From: Balaenoptera acutorostrata
Lineage: Eukaryota > Chordata > Mammalia > Artiodactyla > Balaenopteridae
Reading direction: 5' to 3'
DNA: 64,000 nucleotides
Assembly (NCBI RefSeq): GCF_949987535.1
Contig: NC_080064.1
Location: 46,891,937-46,955,936, forward strand
The notes under the pieces: model-generated
What the model was told of the DNA's origin: nothing
Database searches by the model: none
Seen by the model: only the letters and a program-made list of their open reading frames with translations
Position numbers and translations under genes: made by a program
Part shown: in pieces, positions 33,449 through 45,000 of the stretch
How the letters are laid out: every line of letters starts with the position of its first letter
Numbering within the stretch: position 1 is the stretch's first letter

Positions 33449-33887
33449 TAGCATTTGCCTTATGTATTGAGGTGCTCCTCTGTTGGGTGCATATATATTT
33501 ATAATTGTTGTATCTTCTTCTTGGATTGATCCCTTGATCATTATGTAGTGTCCTTCCTTGTGTCTTGTAACATTCTTTATTTTAACGTATATTTTATCTG
33601 ATATGAGTATTGCTACTCCAGCTTTCTTTTGATTTCCATTTGCATGGAATATCGTTTTCTATCCCCTCACTTTCAGTCTGTATGTTTCCCTAGGTCTGAA
33701 GTGGGTCTCTTGTAGACAGTGTATATATGGGTCTTGTTTTTGTATCCATTCAGTGAGCCTGTGTCTTTTGGTTGGGGCCTTTAATCCATTCACGTTTAAG
33801 GTAATTATTGATATATATGTTCCTATTCCCATTTTCTTAATTGTTTTGGGTTTGTTTTTGTAGGTCCTTTTCTCCTCTTGTGTTTCC

Positions 33888-34791
33888 CACTTAGAGAAGT
33901 TCCTTTAGCATTCATTGTAGAGCTGGTTTGGTGGTGCTGAATTCTTTTAGCTTTTGCTTGTCTGTAAAGCTTTTGATTTCTCCATTGAATCTGAATGAGA
34001 TCCTTGCCGGGTAGAGTAATCTTGGTTGTAGGTTCTTCCCTTTCATCACTTTAAGTATATCATGCCACTCCCTTCTGTCTTGTAGAGTTTCTGCTGAGAA
34101 ATCGGCTGTTAACCTTATGAGAGTTCCCTTGTATGTTATTTGTCATTTTTCCCTTGTTGCTTTTAATAATTTTTCTTTGTCTTTAATTTTTGTCAGTTTG
34201 ATTACTATGTGTCTTGGCGTGTTTCTCCTTGGGTTTATCCTGCCTGGGACTCTCTGTGCTTCCTGGACTTGGGTGGCTATTTCCTTTCCCATGTTAGGGA
34301 AGTTTTCGACTATAATCTCTTGAAATATTTTCTTGGGTCCTTTTTCTCTCTCTTCTTCTGGGACCCCTATAATGCGAATGTTGGTGCATTTAATGTTGTC
34401 CAAGAAGTCTCTTAGGCTGTCTTCATTTCTTTTCATTCTTTTTTCTTTATTCTGTTCCGTGGCAGTGAATTCCACCATTCTGTCTTCCAGGTCACTTATC
34501 CGTTCTTCTGCCTCAGTTATTCTGCTATTGATTCCTTTTAGTGTGTTTTTCATTTCAGTTATTGTATTGTTAATCCTGTTTGTTTGTTCTTTAATTCTTC
34601 TAGGTCTTTGTTAAACATTTCTTGCATCTTCTTGACCTTTGCCTCCATTCTTTCTCGAAGTCCTGGATCATTGTTACCATCATTATTCTGAGTTCTTTTT
34701 CTGGAAGGTTGCCTATCTCCACTTCATTTAGTTGTTTTTCTGGGGTTTTATCTTGTTCCTTCATCTGGTATATAGTCTTGTGCCTTTTCAT
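33888..34791 (-). pseudogene. L1-A ORF1, decayed
   Basis: N-terminal part 34791-34600 (MKRHKTIYQ start), coiled coil and RRM 34553-34143, then a CGA to TGA nonsense codon at about 34145 (AAATGACAA on minus), and the C-terminal domain with ARREW-like RREWHDI and a natural stop near 33891. At least one shift lies near 34553-34600. L1 RNA-binding protein remnant. Confidence 0.85.
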
Positions 34792-35696
34792 TTTGTCTAT
34801 CTTTCTGTGAATGTGGTTTTTGTTCCACAGGCTGCAGTATTGTAGTTCTTGCTTCTGCTGTCTGCCCTCTGGTGGATGAGGCTATCTAAGAGGCTTGTGC
34901 AAGCTTCCTGATGGGAGGGACTGGTGGTGGGTAGAATTGGGTGTTGCTCTGGTGGGCTGAGCTCAGTAAAACTTTAATCCACTTGTCTGCTGATGGGTGG
35001 GGCTGAGTTCCCTCTCTTTTGGTTGTTTGGCCTGAGGTGAGCCAGCAGTGGAGGCTATAGACTCTTTGGTGGGGCTAATGGTGGACCCTGGGAGTGCTCA
35101 CACCAAGGAGTATTTCCCAGAACTTCTGCTGCCAGTGTCCTTGTCCCCATGGTGAGACACAGCCACCCCCTGCCTCTGCAGGAGACCCTCCAACACTACC
35201 TGGTAGGTCTGGTACAGTCTCCCCTGGGGTCACTGCTCCTTGCCCCTGGGTCCTGATGCACACACTACTTTGTGTGTGCCCTCCAAGAGTGGAGTCTCTG
35301 TTTCCCCCAGTCCTGTCAAAGTCCTGCAATCAAATCCTGCTAGCCTTCAAAGTCTGATTCTCTGGGAATTCCTCCTCCCATTTCCAGACCCCCAGGTTGG
35401 GAAGCCTGACGTGGGGCTCAGAACCTTCACTCCAGTGGGTGGGCTTCTGTGGTATAAGTGTTCTCCAGTTTGTGAGTCACCCACCCAGCAGTTATGGGAT
35501 TTGATTTTATTGTGATTGTGCCCCTCCTACTGTCTCACTGTGGCTTCTCCTTTGTCTTTGGATGTGGGGTATCTTTTTTGGTGAGTTCCAGTGTCTTCCT
35601 GTCAATGATTATTCATCAGTTAGTTGTGATTCCACTGCTCTTGCAAGAGGGGGTGAGTGCATGTCCTTCTACTCCACCATCTTGAACCAATCTGCC
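34792..35696 (-). promoter_or_regulatory. L1-A 5'UTR, about 0.9 kb
   Basis: Closely similar to the L1-D 5'UTR (40152-41047) in length and order, for example 'gtgaaggttctgagccccac' on minus. It ends outward in the YY1-type start motif. It carries an antisense ORF at 35494-35685. Confidence 0.8.
35494..35685 (+). other. antisense ORF in the L1-A 5'UTR (63 codons)
   Basis: It starts MGFDF and ends STPPS at a stop inside the L1 start motif (TCTTGA). A homologous antisense ORF with the same start and frame lies in L1-D (40355-40149) and a shorter one in L1-E (54239-54370). Position recalls primate ORF0. No known domain. Conservation could simply reflect shared ancestry. Confidence 0.45.
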
Positions 35697-35708
35697 CACA
35701 TTTCCTTG

Positions 35709-36060
35709 ATTATTATTTTTTTCTTTGAAAACTGATCCCTTGCTAAAATGTAGTTTTCAGCATGGTAAAATCACTACTGTCATATGAATGTAACATAAAT
35801 GAGTGTGGAAGATTTTATTTTTAACTTATTAATTAATAAGGGGACAAATAAATTAAATGTGATTCACAGATTAAATGTGAAATTGACTTATAGATATTTA
35901 TATTCTCTTTCAGACAAAATCTATGTGGATCACTATGAGCAGGAGTTATTTGCACTGACCTGGACAGGAAACAGTTGCATTACCATTAGTTTTCTGCAAG
36001 TGAAATTTTATCCCCCACGGAGTTGTAAGATAGCTTAGTCAATCAAACACAATCAAAGGG
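35709..36060. other. old single-copy-like DNA with a splice-site-like window
   Basis: AT-rich sequence. A segment at 35914-35999 has an acceptor-like 'tattctctttcag' before it and a gtgaaa donor-like sequence after it, and is open in one frame. See findings; not called as an exon. Confidence 0.3.
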
Positions 36061-36064
36061 GTAT

Positions 36065-37110
36065 AGCATCTGATAACCTTTGGATCACTAGACAATGTTC
36101 AGCATTCAAGTGAAAGAACACCCAGTAATCTCTTTTGCCCATTTCCAGTGTTTGACAGAATTTCATGGTAGTCTTTTAATGTGAGCAATGCAAAAGGGTG
36201 TTTATCCATGAGATATATAGAACGCCTATATATTACTAAGAAAGAGACAACTGACCGAAAAGAAAAATGGGCAAAGGATGTTAAACATGCAATTTACAAA
36301 ATATCCAAGAAAGATGAAAAGAGGCTCCGCCTCATTAGTAATCAAAGAAATGCAAATTGAAACTACCATGAGATACTATTTCACACCTACATGGTAAAAT
36401 TGGTAATAATTTAAAAGTCGAGCATCAGCAAGAATGTGGAGTCCCAGGAATTCTCATACACTGGTGGAAGGAGTTTGAATTGGTAAGCTCACTTTGGAAG
36501 GAATTTTGGCAAAAGCTAGTTAAGTTGAAGATGTGTGTACCCTATGACAAGAGTAGGTACATTCCCCAGAGAAACTCCTGTACACATCCATAGAGAGACA
36601 TGTACAAAAATGGTCATGGCAACCTTATCTGTAAGAGCGAATCACTAGAAATAACCTAAATGTCCATCATTTCATAGAGAAAATAAATGTTGTTGTATTT
36701 CTGTATTCATACAATTAATACTATACAGCATTAAAATAAATGAAGTTGAGTTATATATAGCAATATGGATACATCTCAAAAATGATGTTGAATGAAAGAA
36801 GCAAGTTGTAGAAGAATCAGTGCAACTTGTTAAAGCTTTAAAACATGAGAAAACAGTATTGCTACTTGACAAGGACATATGTGATAAAAGTGTATAGAAG
36901 TGTGAAAGAGAATGACACATACAAACTTCAGGGCAGTGGTTTCCTCTGGGATGCAGGGAAGGGAGTGAGATTAGGGAGGGTGACATCAGTGGTATCTGAA
37001 ATGTTTTAATTTTTAATACAAGTGAGGGATATGAAGATGTTTGTTATACTGTCTTTTGACAATTTTATATGCCTGAAATAATAATAATACTTGTACTTCA
37101 TTTCCCTATG
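36065..37110 (+). mobile_element. ancient L1 / HAL1-type 3' half
   Basis: The wording follows old L1 ORF2 C-terminal and 3'UTR sequence: 'gcctcattagtaatcaaaga', 'aaatgcaaattgaaactacc', 'ggaattctcatacactggtg', 'gaaataacctaaatgtccat', 'acagcattaaaataaatga' and 'gatacatctcaaaa'. Many substitutions and no open frame. L1M versus HAL1 cannot be decided by eye. Confidence 0.8.
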
Positions 37111-37520
37111 GTTTAAAAATTGAGAAAATAAAGCTTTTCCCCTCACAGTTAGAAAAAATTGCACCTCTCTAAAGAACCTCTAAACTACTTGACAAATAAA
37201 ACAAAAGCAATTAGTTGGCCCTTTATGAGAGTCAGTCCAGTGTACACATTATTCCTTGGAATTTGGATCTTAATTTGAGTGCAGAAGAAGCCACTGAAAG
37301 GTTGTTAGCTGAGGAGTGATCTCATTCTTGGCTTGCAAGGACTTTTGGAACTTGCCTCCTTCTTTCTTTCCCATCCACATCGGCCTACCCCAGCTTCAGT
37401 TTTTCTTCTCGTAACTTCACACTTCTGGTAGGTACGCGCTGCTACTTCACACCACAGTATAGTTGCTCATGGTTTCCTTTGCTTATGACACCTTTCTCCC
37501 TCTTTCTTTCTGGTTAACCA
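37111..37520. other. unassigned non-coding DNA
   Basis: Nothing clear recognised. Confidence 0.35.
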
Positions 37521-37524
37521 ACCC

Positions 37525-37695
37525 ATGCTCTTCCTTCCAGAGCCAGCTCAGGCAATGTTCTCTTTCCCTTAGGAAGTTTTCCTTGTTCTCTTAAGATGAG
37601 TTATGTTCACCTCTGAATTCCCAGAGCTCCCTTGGATATTTGTGTCAAAACGTTATTCCATCTTTGCTATTCCAGCTCTCAGCAAAGCGCCTGAG
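37525..37695 (+). repeat. L2 LINE fragment
   Basis: 'gagccagctcaggcaatgtt' and 'cccttaggaagttttccttg' match the L2 region usually read as 'cagctcaaatgtcacctcc..gaagccttccctga'. Confidence 0.55.
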
Positions 37696-39540
37696 TCAGA
37701 AGTTTAGGAAAGAGGAGTGCTGTTTGAGCAAGAATGTGTAAACTGTGTGTTTGCTCAAGTCCTCCCCACACTACTGGATTCTAATAATGGCTCACTGGTC
37801 ATAAAGTAACATTTCAATGTGAATTAGCTCCTCTCAGCTTTTATAAGACTTGGTTAAGAACTTGGAAAAGAGACTCTAAGAAAGGGGTGGGATGGGGTGG
37901 AGGGGAGGAGTGAGGTTCAGAAGGAGATCACAGTGCTGTGTCTGGACCCATTGCCACTCAGCAAGCTGGAGATGGGGTGGATAAGAACACAAGTCTCTCG
38001 ACTCCAGGCCAGTGCTTGTCCTTTTGTTCTCCCTTCTGTGGCTTGAGAAAACAGCTGCTCTGTATCATCTTATTCAAATCTCTTCCAATACTTGAAACAG
38101 GAAATGACTCTCTAGTTTTGGGGTAGTGAACCTGGGTCAGCTGAAGCAGGTGGCTTGGAAGAACCTAAGATAAGAGGCACCGGAGAATGGACAAACCTCA
38201 GGAAAGCAATATTAAACTTGAACAGGGTCTCAGAAAGGTTTCTGTAGTTGAATCAAGTTATAGCAAGTTTGGTTCCAAAGGTCTAGTGACTCTTCTAAAC
38301 ATACACACACATCTGGATACTGGATTGAATCCCAGTAGATCCATCCTTGAGGATCATCTAGGGACAGACTTTTGCTCAAAAAAGAAAGAAAGGAATGATG
38401 AATTATCACATAGATGATGTGGTCAGGTGTTCATCATTAGAAGGCAGAATAAGACAGGGGCCATATACAAGATAGGGCTTCCATATCATCAAGAGAAATG
38501 TGGATGGTTATACTTAATTATCTTTGAATCTCAGGGCCAAACCAAGGCCTGGAATATGGCAAGTTTTCACTAAGTTTTGCTGAATGAAGGGATGAACTAT
38601 GGAGAAATCTCATGCCTGGAGAAAGCCTTATCAGTCACATCTCATAAATCTGATTTGGAAGAATGTTGGTGGCAAAATAATAAACAAGACTTCCTGAAAG
38701 AGATTTTGACATCCAGCTGACCAGAAACATGCCAGATCCATATTACCAGCTGGATTAAAACCAAGGAAAGGCTCAACAGCATTTTTAGTGGTTAAGAATT
38801 AGGGTTTTTAGGCTATGATGGTGGCTTTCCAGCAGTGCCCAATTTAACCATCCCTTTCCCCCATAGAAATACTCCCAAACACACAATAAGACTTAAAGTT
38901 GCAACAGTCTGGAAGGAATGACTTCCATGAATAATTTGCAGGTCTTTGGGATGGTTTTTTCTCTGACCACATCATTGATGGGGTGAGGTTGAGAAATAAC
39001 TTACTTTGACTTCAAAAAAATAACTACAGCACTAGGCTGGAATGTCTACCTCTGTCCCAGAGTGTCTGGCCTCCCATTGCTTGGGAACAGCCTTCTGAAG
39101 TAGGTGCTCACTTCCCACTGTTCCCACTGTCCTCCCTGGCTCTCTTTCTCCATCCATTTGGTAACTATTACTCACAATGATGTACCGTCCTGGGAAGGCA
39201 AGTTGGCAGTGGGAAGAGCATAGGAGGAAGGGTTTTAGGAATGCAGCACTCTGGGGAAAATGCTTAATTGGGGCTAGACATTTGAATTTTAATAAATTTT
39301 TCTTCTTGTATTATTTTAATTTACTGTTGCAAGCATCAATACTATTTAACATTTATATCTAACTACAGAGCAAAGGGAGGTGAGTGTCTGAGTATAAAAC
39401 TGATAGTGAATGTATTTATAGCCCTATAGAATTTGAAAGATAATTTCAGACTATTTCAATCCCCCATCCCACCTTTGCCATCACTGCCAACAAACTCACA
39501 TATAAGCACTCATTCCCCCTTTCCCTGACCCCATAGCCAT
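37696..39540. other. mostly unassigned non-coding DNA
   Basis: A short L2 3' end may lie at 38540-38600 ('aaggcctggaatatggcaag', 'ttttgctgaatgaaggg'). The rest, including open frames of 60-76 codons, is unrecognised. Confidence 0.35.
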
Positions 39541-39544
39541 CATC

Positions 39545-40060
39545 CTCTCAGCCACCCTGTGGAGATAGGTAGTGTTTTAATCTCTGCTTTGTAAGTGAGA
39601 GGACTGAGGCTTAAGGATGTCAGTAACACAGTTGTTATGGACTGAATTTTGTCCCCTCCCAAATTCATATTTTTAATCCCTAACCCCCAAAGTGATGTTA
39701 TTAAGAGGTGGGGCCTTTGGGAGATAATTAGGTTTAGATGAGGCCATAAGGATAGGGCCCCATGATGGGATTAGTGCCCTTATAAGAAGAGGAATAGATT
39801 AGAGTGAGAGAGCTCTCCACCATGTGAGGACACAGCAAGCAGCAGTCATCTGCAAGCCAGGAAGATGGTCTTCAAGAGAACCAAACCCTACTGGAACCTT
39901 GATCTTAGACTTCTCAGCCCCCAGAACAGTGAGAAATCAACGTTTGTTGTTAAAGTCACTCAGTCAGTGGTATTTTGTTATAGCAGCCTGAACTAAGACA
40001 CAAGTCAAGTCAAGTCACACAGCCACATGAGCAGAAGAGCTGGGTTGTGAAAGCCTTTGC
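39545..40060 (-). repeat. MIR fragment split by a MaLR LTR
   Basis: The left part has 'aagtgagaggactgaggctt' and 'aaggatgtcagtaacacag'. The right part (40001-40060) has 'gtcacacagccacatgagca' and 'gaagagctgggttgtg'. Removal of the LTR restores the MIR core order. Confidence 0.65.
39633..40000 (+). mobile_element. MaLR (MLT1-like) solo LTR
   Basis: It begins TGTTATGGACTGAATTTTG and ends GAACTAAGACA. Inside are 'gggattagtgcccttataag', 'ccatgtgaggacacagcaag' and 'ccttgatcttagacttctca'. Flanking 5-mers acagt and caagt differ at one position, fitting an aged 5-bp TSD. Confidence 0.85.
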
Positions 40061-40148
40061 ATGTAAAGACTTTATTAACCAAGGATCCTCTGAAGCAAAG
40101 AAGAGATGTAGGATCCTTTCATGTTCTGAGATTTGTATTAAAAGTGTA

Positions 40149-40355
40149 TTAGGGCAGGAGGAACCAAGATGGCGGAGTAGAAAGACGTGCTCTCACTCCC
40201 TCTTGCAAGAACACCAGAATCACAACTAGCTGCTGGACAATCATCGACAGGAAGACACTGGAACTCACCAAAAAAGATACCCCACATCCAAAGACAAAGG
40301 AGAAGCCACAATGAGATGGTAGGAGGGGTGCAATCACAGTAAAATCAAATCCCAT
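40149..40355 (-). other. antisense ORF in the L1-D 5'UTR (68 codons)
   Basis: It begins MGFDF, like the L1-A antisense ORF. A block of about 26 residues (SHCGFSFVFGCG through SVFLSMI) is identical in both. Here TCTTGG replaces the stop, so it runs into flanking DNA. Overall substitutions between copies are not clearly biased to synonymous sites. Confidence 0.45.
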
Positions 40356-41047
40356 AACTGCTGGGTGGGTGACTCACAGACTGGTGAACACTTATACCAC
40401 AGAAGTCCACCCACTGGAGTGAAGGTTCTGAGCCCCACGTCAGGCTTCCCAACCTGGGGGTCTGGCAACGGGAGGAGGAATTACTAGAGAATCAGACTTT
40501 GAAGCCTAGTGGGAATTGATTGCAGGACTTTGACAGGACTGGGGGAAACAGAGACTCCACTCTTGGAGGGCACACACAAAGTAGTGTGTGCATCAGGACC
40601 CAGGGGAAGGAGCAGTGACCCCGGGGGAGACTGAACCAGACCTACCTGCTACTGTTGGAAGGTCTCCTGCAGAGGCGGGGGTGGATCTGTTTCACCGTGG
40701 GGACAAGGACACTGGCAGCAGAAGTTCTGGGAAGTACTCCTTGTCATGAGCCCTCCCAGAGTCTGTCATTAGCCCCACCAAAGAACCCAGGTAAGCTCCA
40801 GTGTTGGATTGCCTCAGGCCAAACAACCAACAGGGAGGGAACCCAGCCCCACCCATCAGCATACAAGTGGATTAAAGTTTTACTGAGCTCTGCCCACCAG
40901 AGGAACAGGCAGCTCTACCTACCACCAGTCCCTCCCATCAAGCCTCTTAGATAGCCTCATCCACCAGAGGGCAGACAGCAGAAGCAAGAAGAATTACAGT
41001 CTTGCAGCCTGTGGAACAAAAACCACATTCACAGAAAGATAGACAAG
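40152..41047 (+). promoter_or_regulatory. L1-D 5'UTR / internal promoter
   Basis: About 0.9 kb, starting with a YY1-type CAAGATGGCGG motif intact at +14, which in L1s directs accurate transcription start. It contains the antisense ORF above. In human L1 the 5'UTR drives transcription in both directions; that is inference here. Confidence 0.75.
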
Positions 41048-41946
41048 ATGAAAAGGCAGAGGGCTATATACCAGATGAAGGAACAAGATAAAACCCCAGA
41101 AAAACAACTAAATGAAGCAGAGATAGGCAACCTTCCAGAAAAAGAACTCAGAATAATGATGGTAACGATGATCCGGGACTTCGGAAAAAGAATGGAGGCA
41201 AAGATCGAGAAGATGCAAGAAATGTTTAACAAAGACCTAGAAGAATTAAAGAACAAACAGAGATGAACAATACAATAACTGAAATGAAAACTACACTAGA
41301 AGGAATTAATAGCAGAATAACTGAGGCAGAAGAATGGATAAGTGACCTGGAAGACAGAATGGTGGAATTCACTGCTGCAGAACAGACTGAAGAAAAAAGA
41401 ATGAAAAGAAATGAAGACAGCCTAAGAGACCTCTCGGACAACATTAAACGCAACAACATTCGCATTATAGGGGTCCCAGAAGGAGAAGAGAGAGAAAGGA
41501 CCAGAGAAAATATTTGAAGAGATTATAGTCGAAAATTTCCCTAACATGGGAAAGGAAATAGTCACCCAAGTCCAGGAAGCCCAGCGAGTCCCATTCAAGA
41601 TAAACCCAAGGAGAAATACACCGAGACACTAGTAATCAAATTGGCAAAAATTAAAGACAAAGAAAAATTATTGAAAGCAGCAAGGGAAAAACGACAAATA
41701 ACATACAAGGGAACTCCCATAAGGTTAACAGCTGATTTCTCAGCAGAAACTCTACAAGCCAGAAGGGAGTGGCATGATATACTTAAAGTGATGAAAGGGA
41801 AGAACCTACAACCAAGATTGCTCTACCCGGCAAGGATCTCCTTCAGATTCGATGGAGAAATCAAAAGCTTTACAGACAAGCAAAAGCTAAGAGAATTCAT
41901 CACCACCAAACCAGCTCTACAACAAATGCTAAAGGAACGTCTCTAA
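41048..41946 (+). pseudogene. L1-D ORF1, broken
   Basis: Three readable blocks: 41048-41266 (N-terminus and coiled coil, ends in TGA after KNKQR), 41263-41517 (coiled coil and RRM start NIRIIGVPEGEE), and 41641-41946 (C-terminal domain with ARREWHDILKV and natural stop). Frameshifts lie near 41262 and 41510, with a further defect near 41620-41630 (CACTAG). About 298 codons if uninterrupted, as in L1-X. No functional ORF1p can be made. Confidence 0.9.
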
Positions 41947-42004
41947 GTGAGAAACACAAGAGAAGAAAAGGACCTACAAAAACAAACCCAAAACAATTAA
42001 GAAA

Positions 42005-45000
42005 ATGGTCATAGGAACATACATATCGATAATTACCTTAAACGTGAATGGATTAAATGCTCCAACCAAAAGACACAGGCTCGCTGAATGGATACAAAAA
42101 CAAGACCCATATATATGCTGTCTACAAGAGACCCACTTCAGACCTAGGGGCACATACAGACTGAAAGTGAGGGGATGGAAAACGATATTCCATGCAAATG
42201 GAAATCAAAAGAAAGCTGGAGTAGCTATACTCATATCAGATAAAATAGACCTTAAAATAAAGAATGTTACAAGAGACAAGGAAGGACACTACATAATGAT
42301 CAAGGGATCAATCCAAGAAGAAGATATAACAATTGTAAATATATATGCACCCAACATAGGAGCACCTCAGTACATAAGGCAACTGCTAAGAGCTATAAAA
42401 GAGGAAATCGACATTAACACAATAATAGTGGGGGACTTTAACACCTCACTTACACCAATGGACAGATCATCCAAAATGAAAGTAAATAAGGAAACAGAAG
42501 CTTCAAATGACACAATAGACCAGATAGATTTAATTGATATTTATAGGACATTCCATCCAAAAACAGCAGATTACACTGTCTTCTCAAGTGCGCACAGAGC
42601 AGTCTCCAGGATAGATCACATCATGGATCACAAATCAATCCTTAGTAAATTTAAGAAAATTGAAATCATATCAAGCATCTTTTATGATGACAATGCTATG
42701 AGATTAGAAATGAATTACAGGGAAAAAAACTTAAAACACACAAACACATGAAGGATAAACAATAGGTTACTAAATAACCAAGAGATCACTGAAGAAATCA
42801 AATAGGAAATCAAAAAATACCTAGACACAAATGACAATGAAAACACGACGATCCAAAACCTATGGGATGCAGCAAAAGCAGTTCTAAGAGGGAAGTTTAT
42901 AGCTATACAAGCCTACCTCAAGAAACAAGAAAAATCTCCAGTAAACAATCTAACCTTACACCTAAAGGAACTAGAGAAAGAAGAACAAACAAAACCCAAA
43001 GTTAGCAGAAGGAAAGAAATCATAAAGATCAGAGCAGAAATAAATGAAATAGAAACAAAGAAAACAATAGCAAAGATCAATAAAACTAAAAGCTGGTTCT
43101 TTGAGAAGATAAACAAAATTGATAAACCATTAGCCAGACTCATCAAGAAAAAGAGGGAGAGGACTCAAATTAATAAAATTAGAAATGAAACAGGAGAAGT
43201 TACAACAGACACTGGAGAAATACAAAGCATCCTAAGAGACAACTACAAGCAACTCTATGCCAATAAAATGGACAACCTGGAAGAAATGGACAAATTCTTA
43301 GAAAGGTATAACCTTCCAAGACTGAATCAGGAAGAAACAGAAAATATGAACAGACCAATCACAAGTAATGAAATTGAAACTGTGATTAAAAATCTTCCAA
43401 GAAACAAAAGTCCAGGACCAGATGGCTTCACAAGGGAATTCTATCAAACATTTAGAGAAGAGCTAACACCCATCCTTCACAAACTCTTCCAAAATATAGC
43501 AGAGGGAGGAACACTCCCAAACTCATTCTATGAGGCCACCATCACCCTGATACCAAAACCAGACAAGGATACTACAACAAAAGAAAATTACTGACCAGTA
43601 TCACTGATGAATATAGATGCAAAAATCCTCAACAAAATACTAACAAACAGAATCCATCAACACATTAAAAGGATCATACACCACGATCAAGTGGGATTTA
43701 TCCCAGGGGTGCAAGGATTCTTCAATATACACAAATCAATCAATGTGATATACCATATTAACAAATTGAAGAATAAAAACCATATGATCATCTCAATAGA
43801 TGCAGGAAAAGCTTTTGACAAAATTCAATACCCATTTATGATAAAACCTCTCCAGAAAGTGGGCATAGAGGGAACCTACCTCGACATAATAAAGGCCACA
43901 TAAGACAAACCCACAGCAAACATCATTCTTAATGGTGAAAAACTGAAATCATTTCCTCTAAGATCAGGAATGAGACAAGGATGTCCACTCTCACCACTAT
44001 TATTCAACATAGTTTTGGAAGTCGTAGCCACAGCAGTCAGAGAAGAAAAAGAAATAAAAGGAATACAAATTGGAAAAGAAGAAGTAAAACTGTCACTGTT
44101 TGCAGATGACATGATACTATACATAGAGAATCCTAAAAATGCCACCAGAAAACTACTAGAGCTAATCAATGAATTTGGTAAAGTTGCAGGATACAAAATT
44201 AATGCACAGAAATCTCTTGCATTCCTATACACTAATGATGAAAAATCTGAAAGAGAAATTATGGAAACACTCTCATTTACCATTGCAACAAAAAGAATAA
44301 AATACCTAGGAATAAACCTACCTAGGGAGACGAAAGACTTGTATGTAGAAAAGTATAAGACACTGATGAAAGAAATTAAAGATGGTACCAACAGATGGAG
44401 AGATATACCATGTTCTTGGATTGGAAGAATCAATATTGTGAAAATGTCTATACTGCCCAAAGCAATCTACAGATTCAATGCGATTCCTATCAAATTACCA
44501 ATGGCATTTTTTACATAACTAGAACAAAAAATCTTAAAATTTGTATGGAGACACAAAAGACCCTTAATAGCCAAAGCAGTGTTGAGGGAAAACAATGGGG
44601 CTGGAGGAATCAGACTCCCTGACTTCAGACTATACTGCAAAGCTACAGTAATCAAGACAATATGGTATTGGCACAAAAACAGAAACATAGATCAATGGAA
44701 CAAGATAGAAAGCCCAGAGATAAACCCACGCACCTATGGTCAACTAATCTATGACAAAGGAGGCAAGGATATACAATGGAGAAAAGGCAGTCTCTTCAAT
44801 AAGTGGTGCTGGGAAAACTGGACAGCTACATGTAAAAGAATGAAATTAGAACACTCCCTAACACCATACAGAAAAATAAACTCAAAATGGATTCAAGAAG
44901 TAAATGTAAGACTGGACACTATAAAACTCTTAGAGGAAAACATAGGAAGAACACTCTTTGACATAAATCACAGCAAGATCTTTTTTGACCCACCTCCTAG

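Larger units (their letters stand above)
20070..33832 (-). pseudogene. L1-A ORF2 (endonuclease-reverse transcriptase), interrupted and decayed
   Basis: Blocks 33832-33464, 24246-22249, 21891-20916 and 20558-20070 join into a single ORF2-length sequence. Recognisable parts, in order: N-terminal endonuclease start near 33832, endonuclease motifs GDFN and SDHNAMRLE (24252-23900 region), a reverse-transcriptase SLFADD motif at about 22470, and the C-terminal zinc-knuckle-like [18 protein letters not shown] (20350-20500 region). Apart from the three insertions it carries stop codons and shifts. A coding-strand tandem duplication of [10 protein letters not shown] lies near 23570-23625. In life ORF2p nicks target DNA and reverse-transcribes L1 RNA; this copy cannot. 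Confidence 0.85.
19745..35696 (-). mobile_element. L1-A: full-length LINE-1 holding a nest of later insertions
   Basis: Its own sequence lies in four blocks: 3' end 19745-20558, 20916-21891, 22249-24246 and 5' end 33464-35696, summing to about 6.0 kb, the usual length of a complete L1. Each gap is exactly filled by a later insertion with its own TSD: the SINE at 20570-20905, the SINE at 21909-22231, and L1-X/L1-Y at 24262-33448. The 5' end shows the L1 start motif CAAGATGGTGGAG on minus (35670-35685). L1-A itself is flanked by 12-bp near-perfect repeats cacctttccttg (19733-19744) and cacatttccttg (35697-35708). Its 3'UTR contains an unexpected ORF2 segment (see findings). It is not coding-competent. 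Confidence 0.9.

Noticed and set aside
42005..42751. 248-codon frame with endonuclease motifs as a host repair nuclease
   Set aside because: It is the L1-D ORF2 endonuclease domain, directly downstream of L1 ORF1, with the L1-specific spacing.
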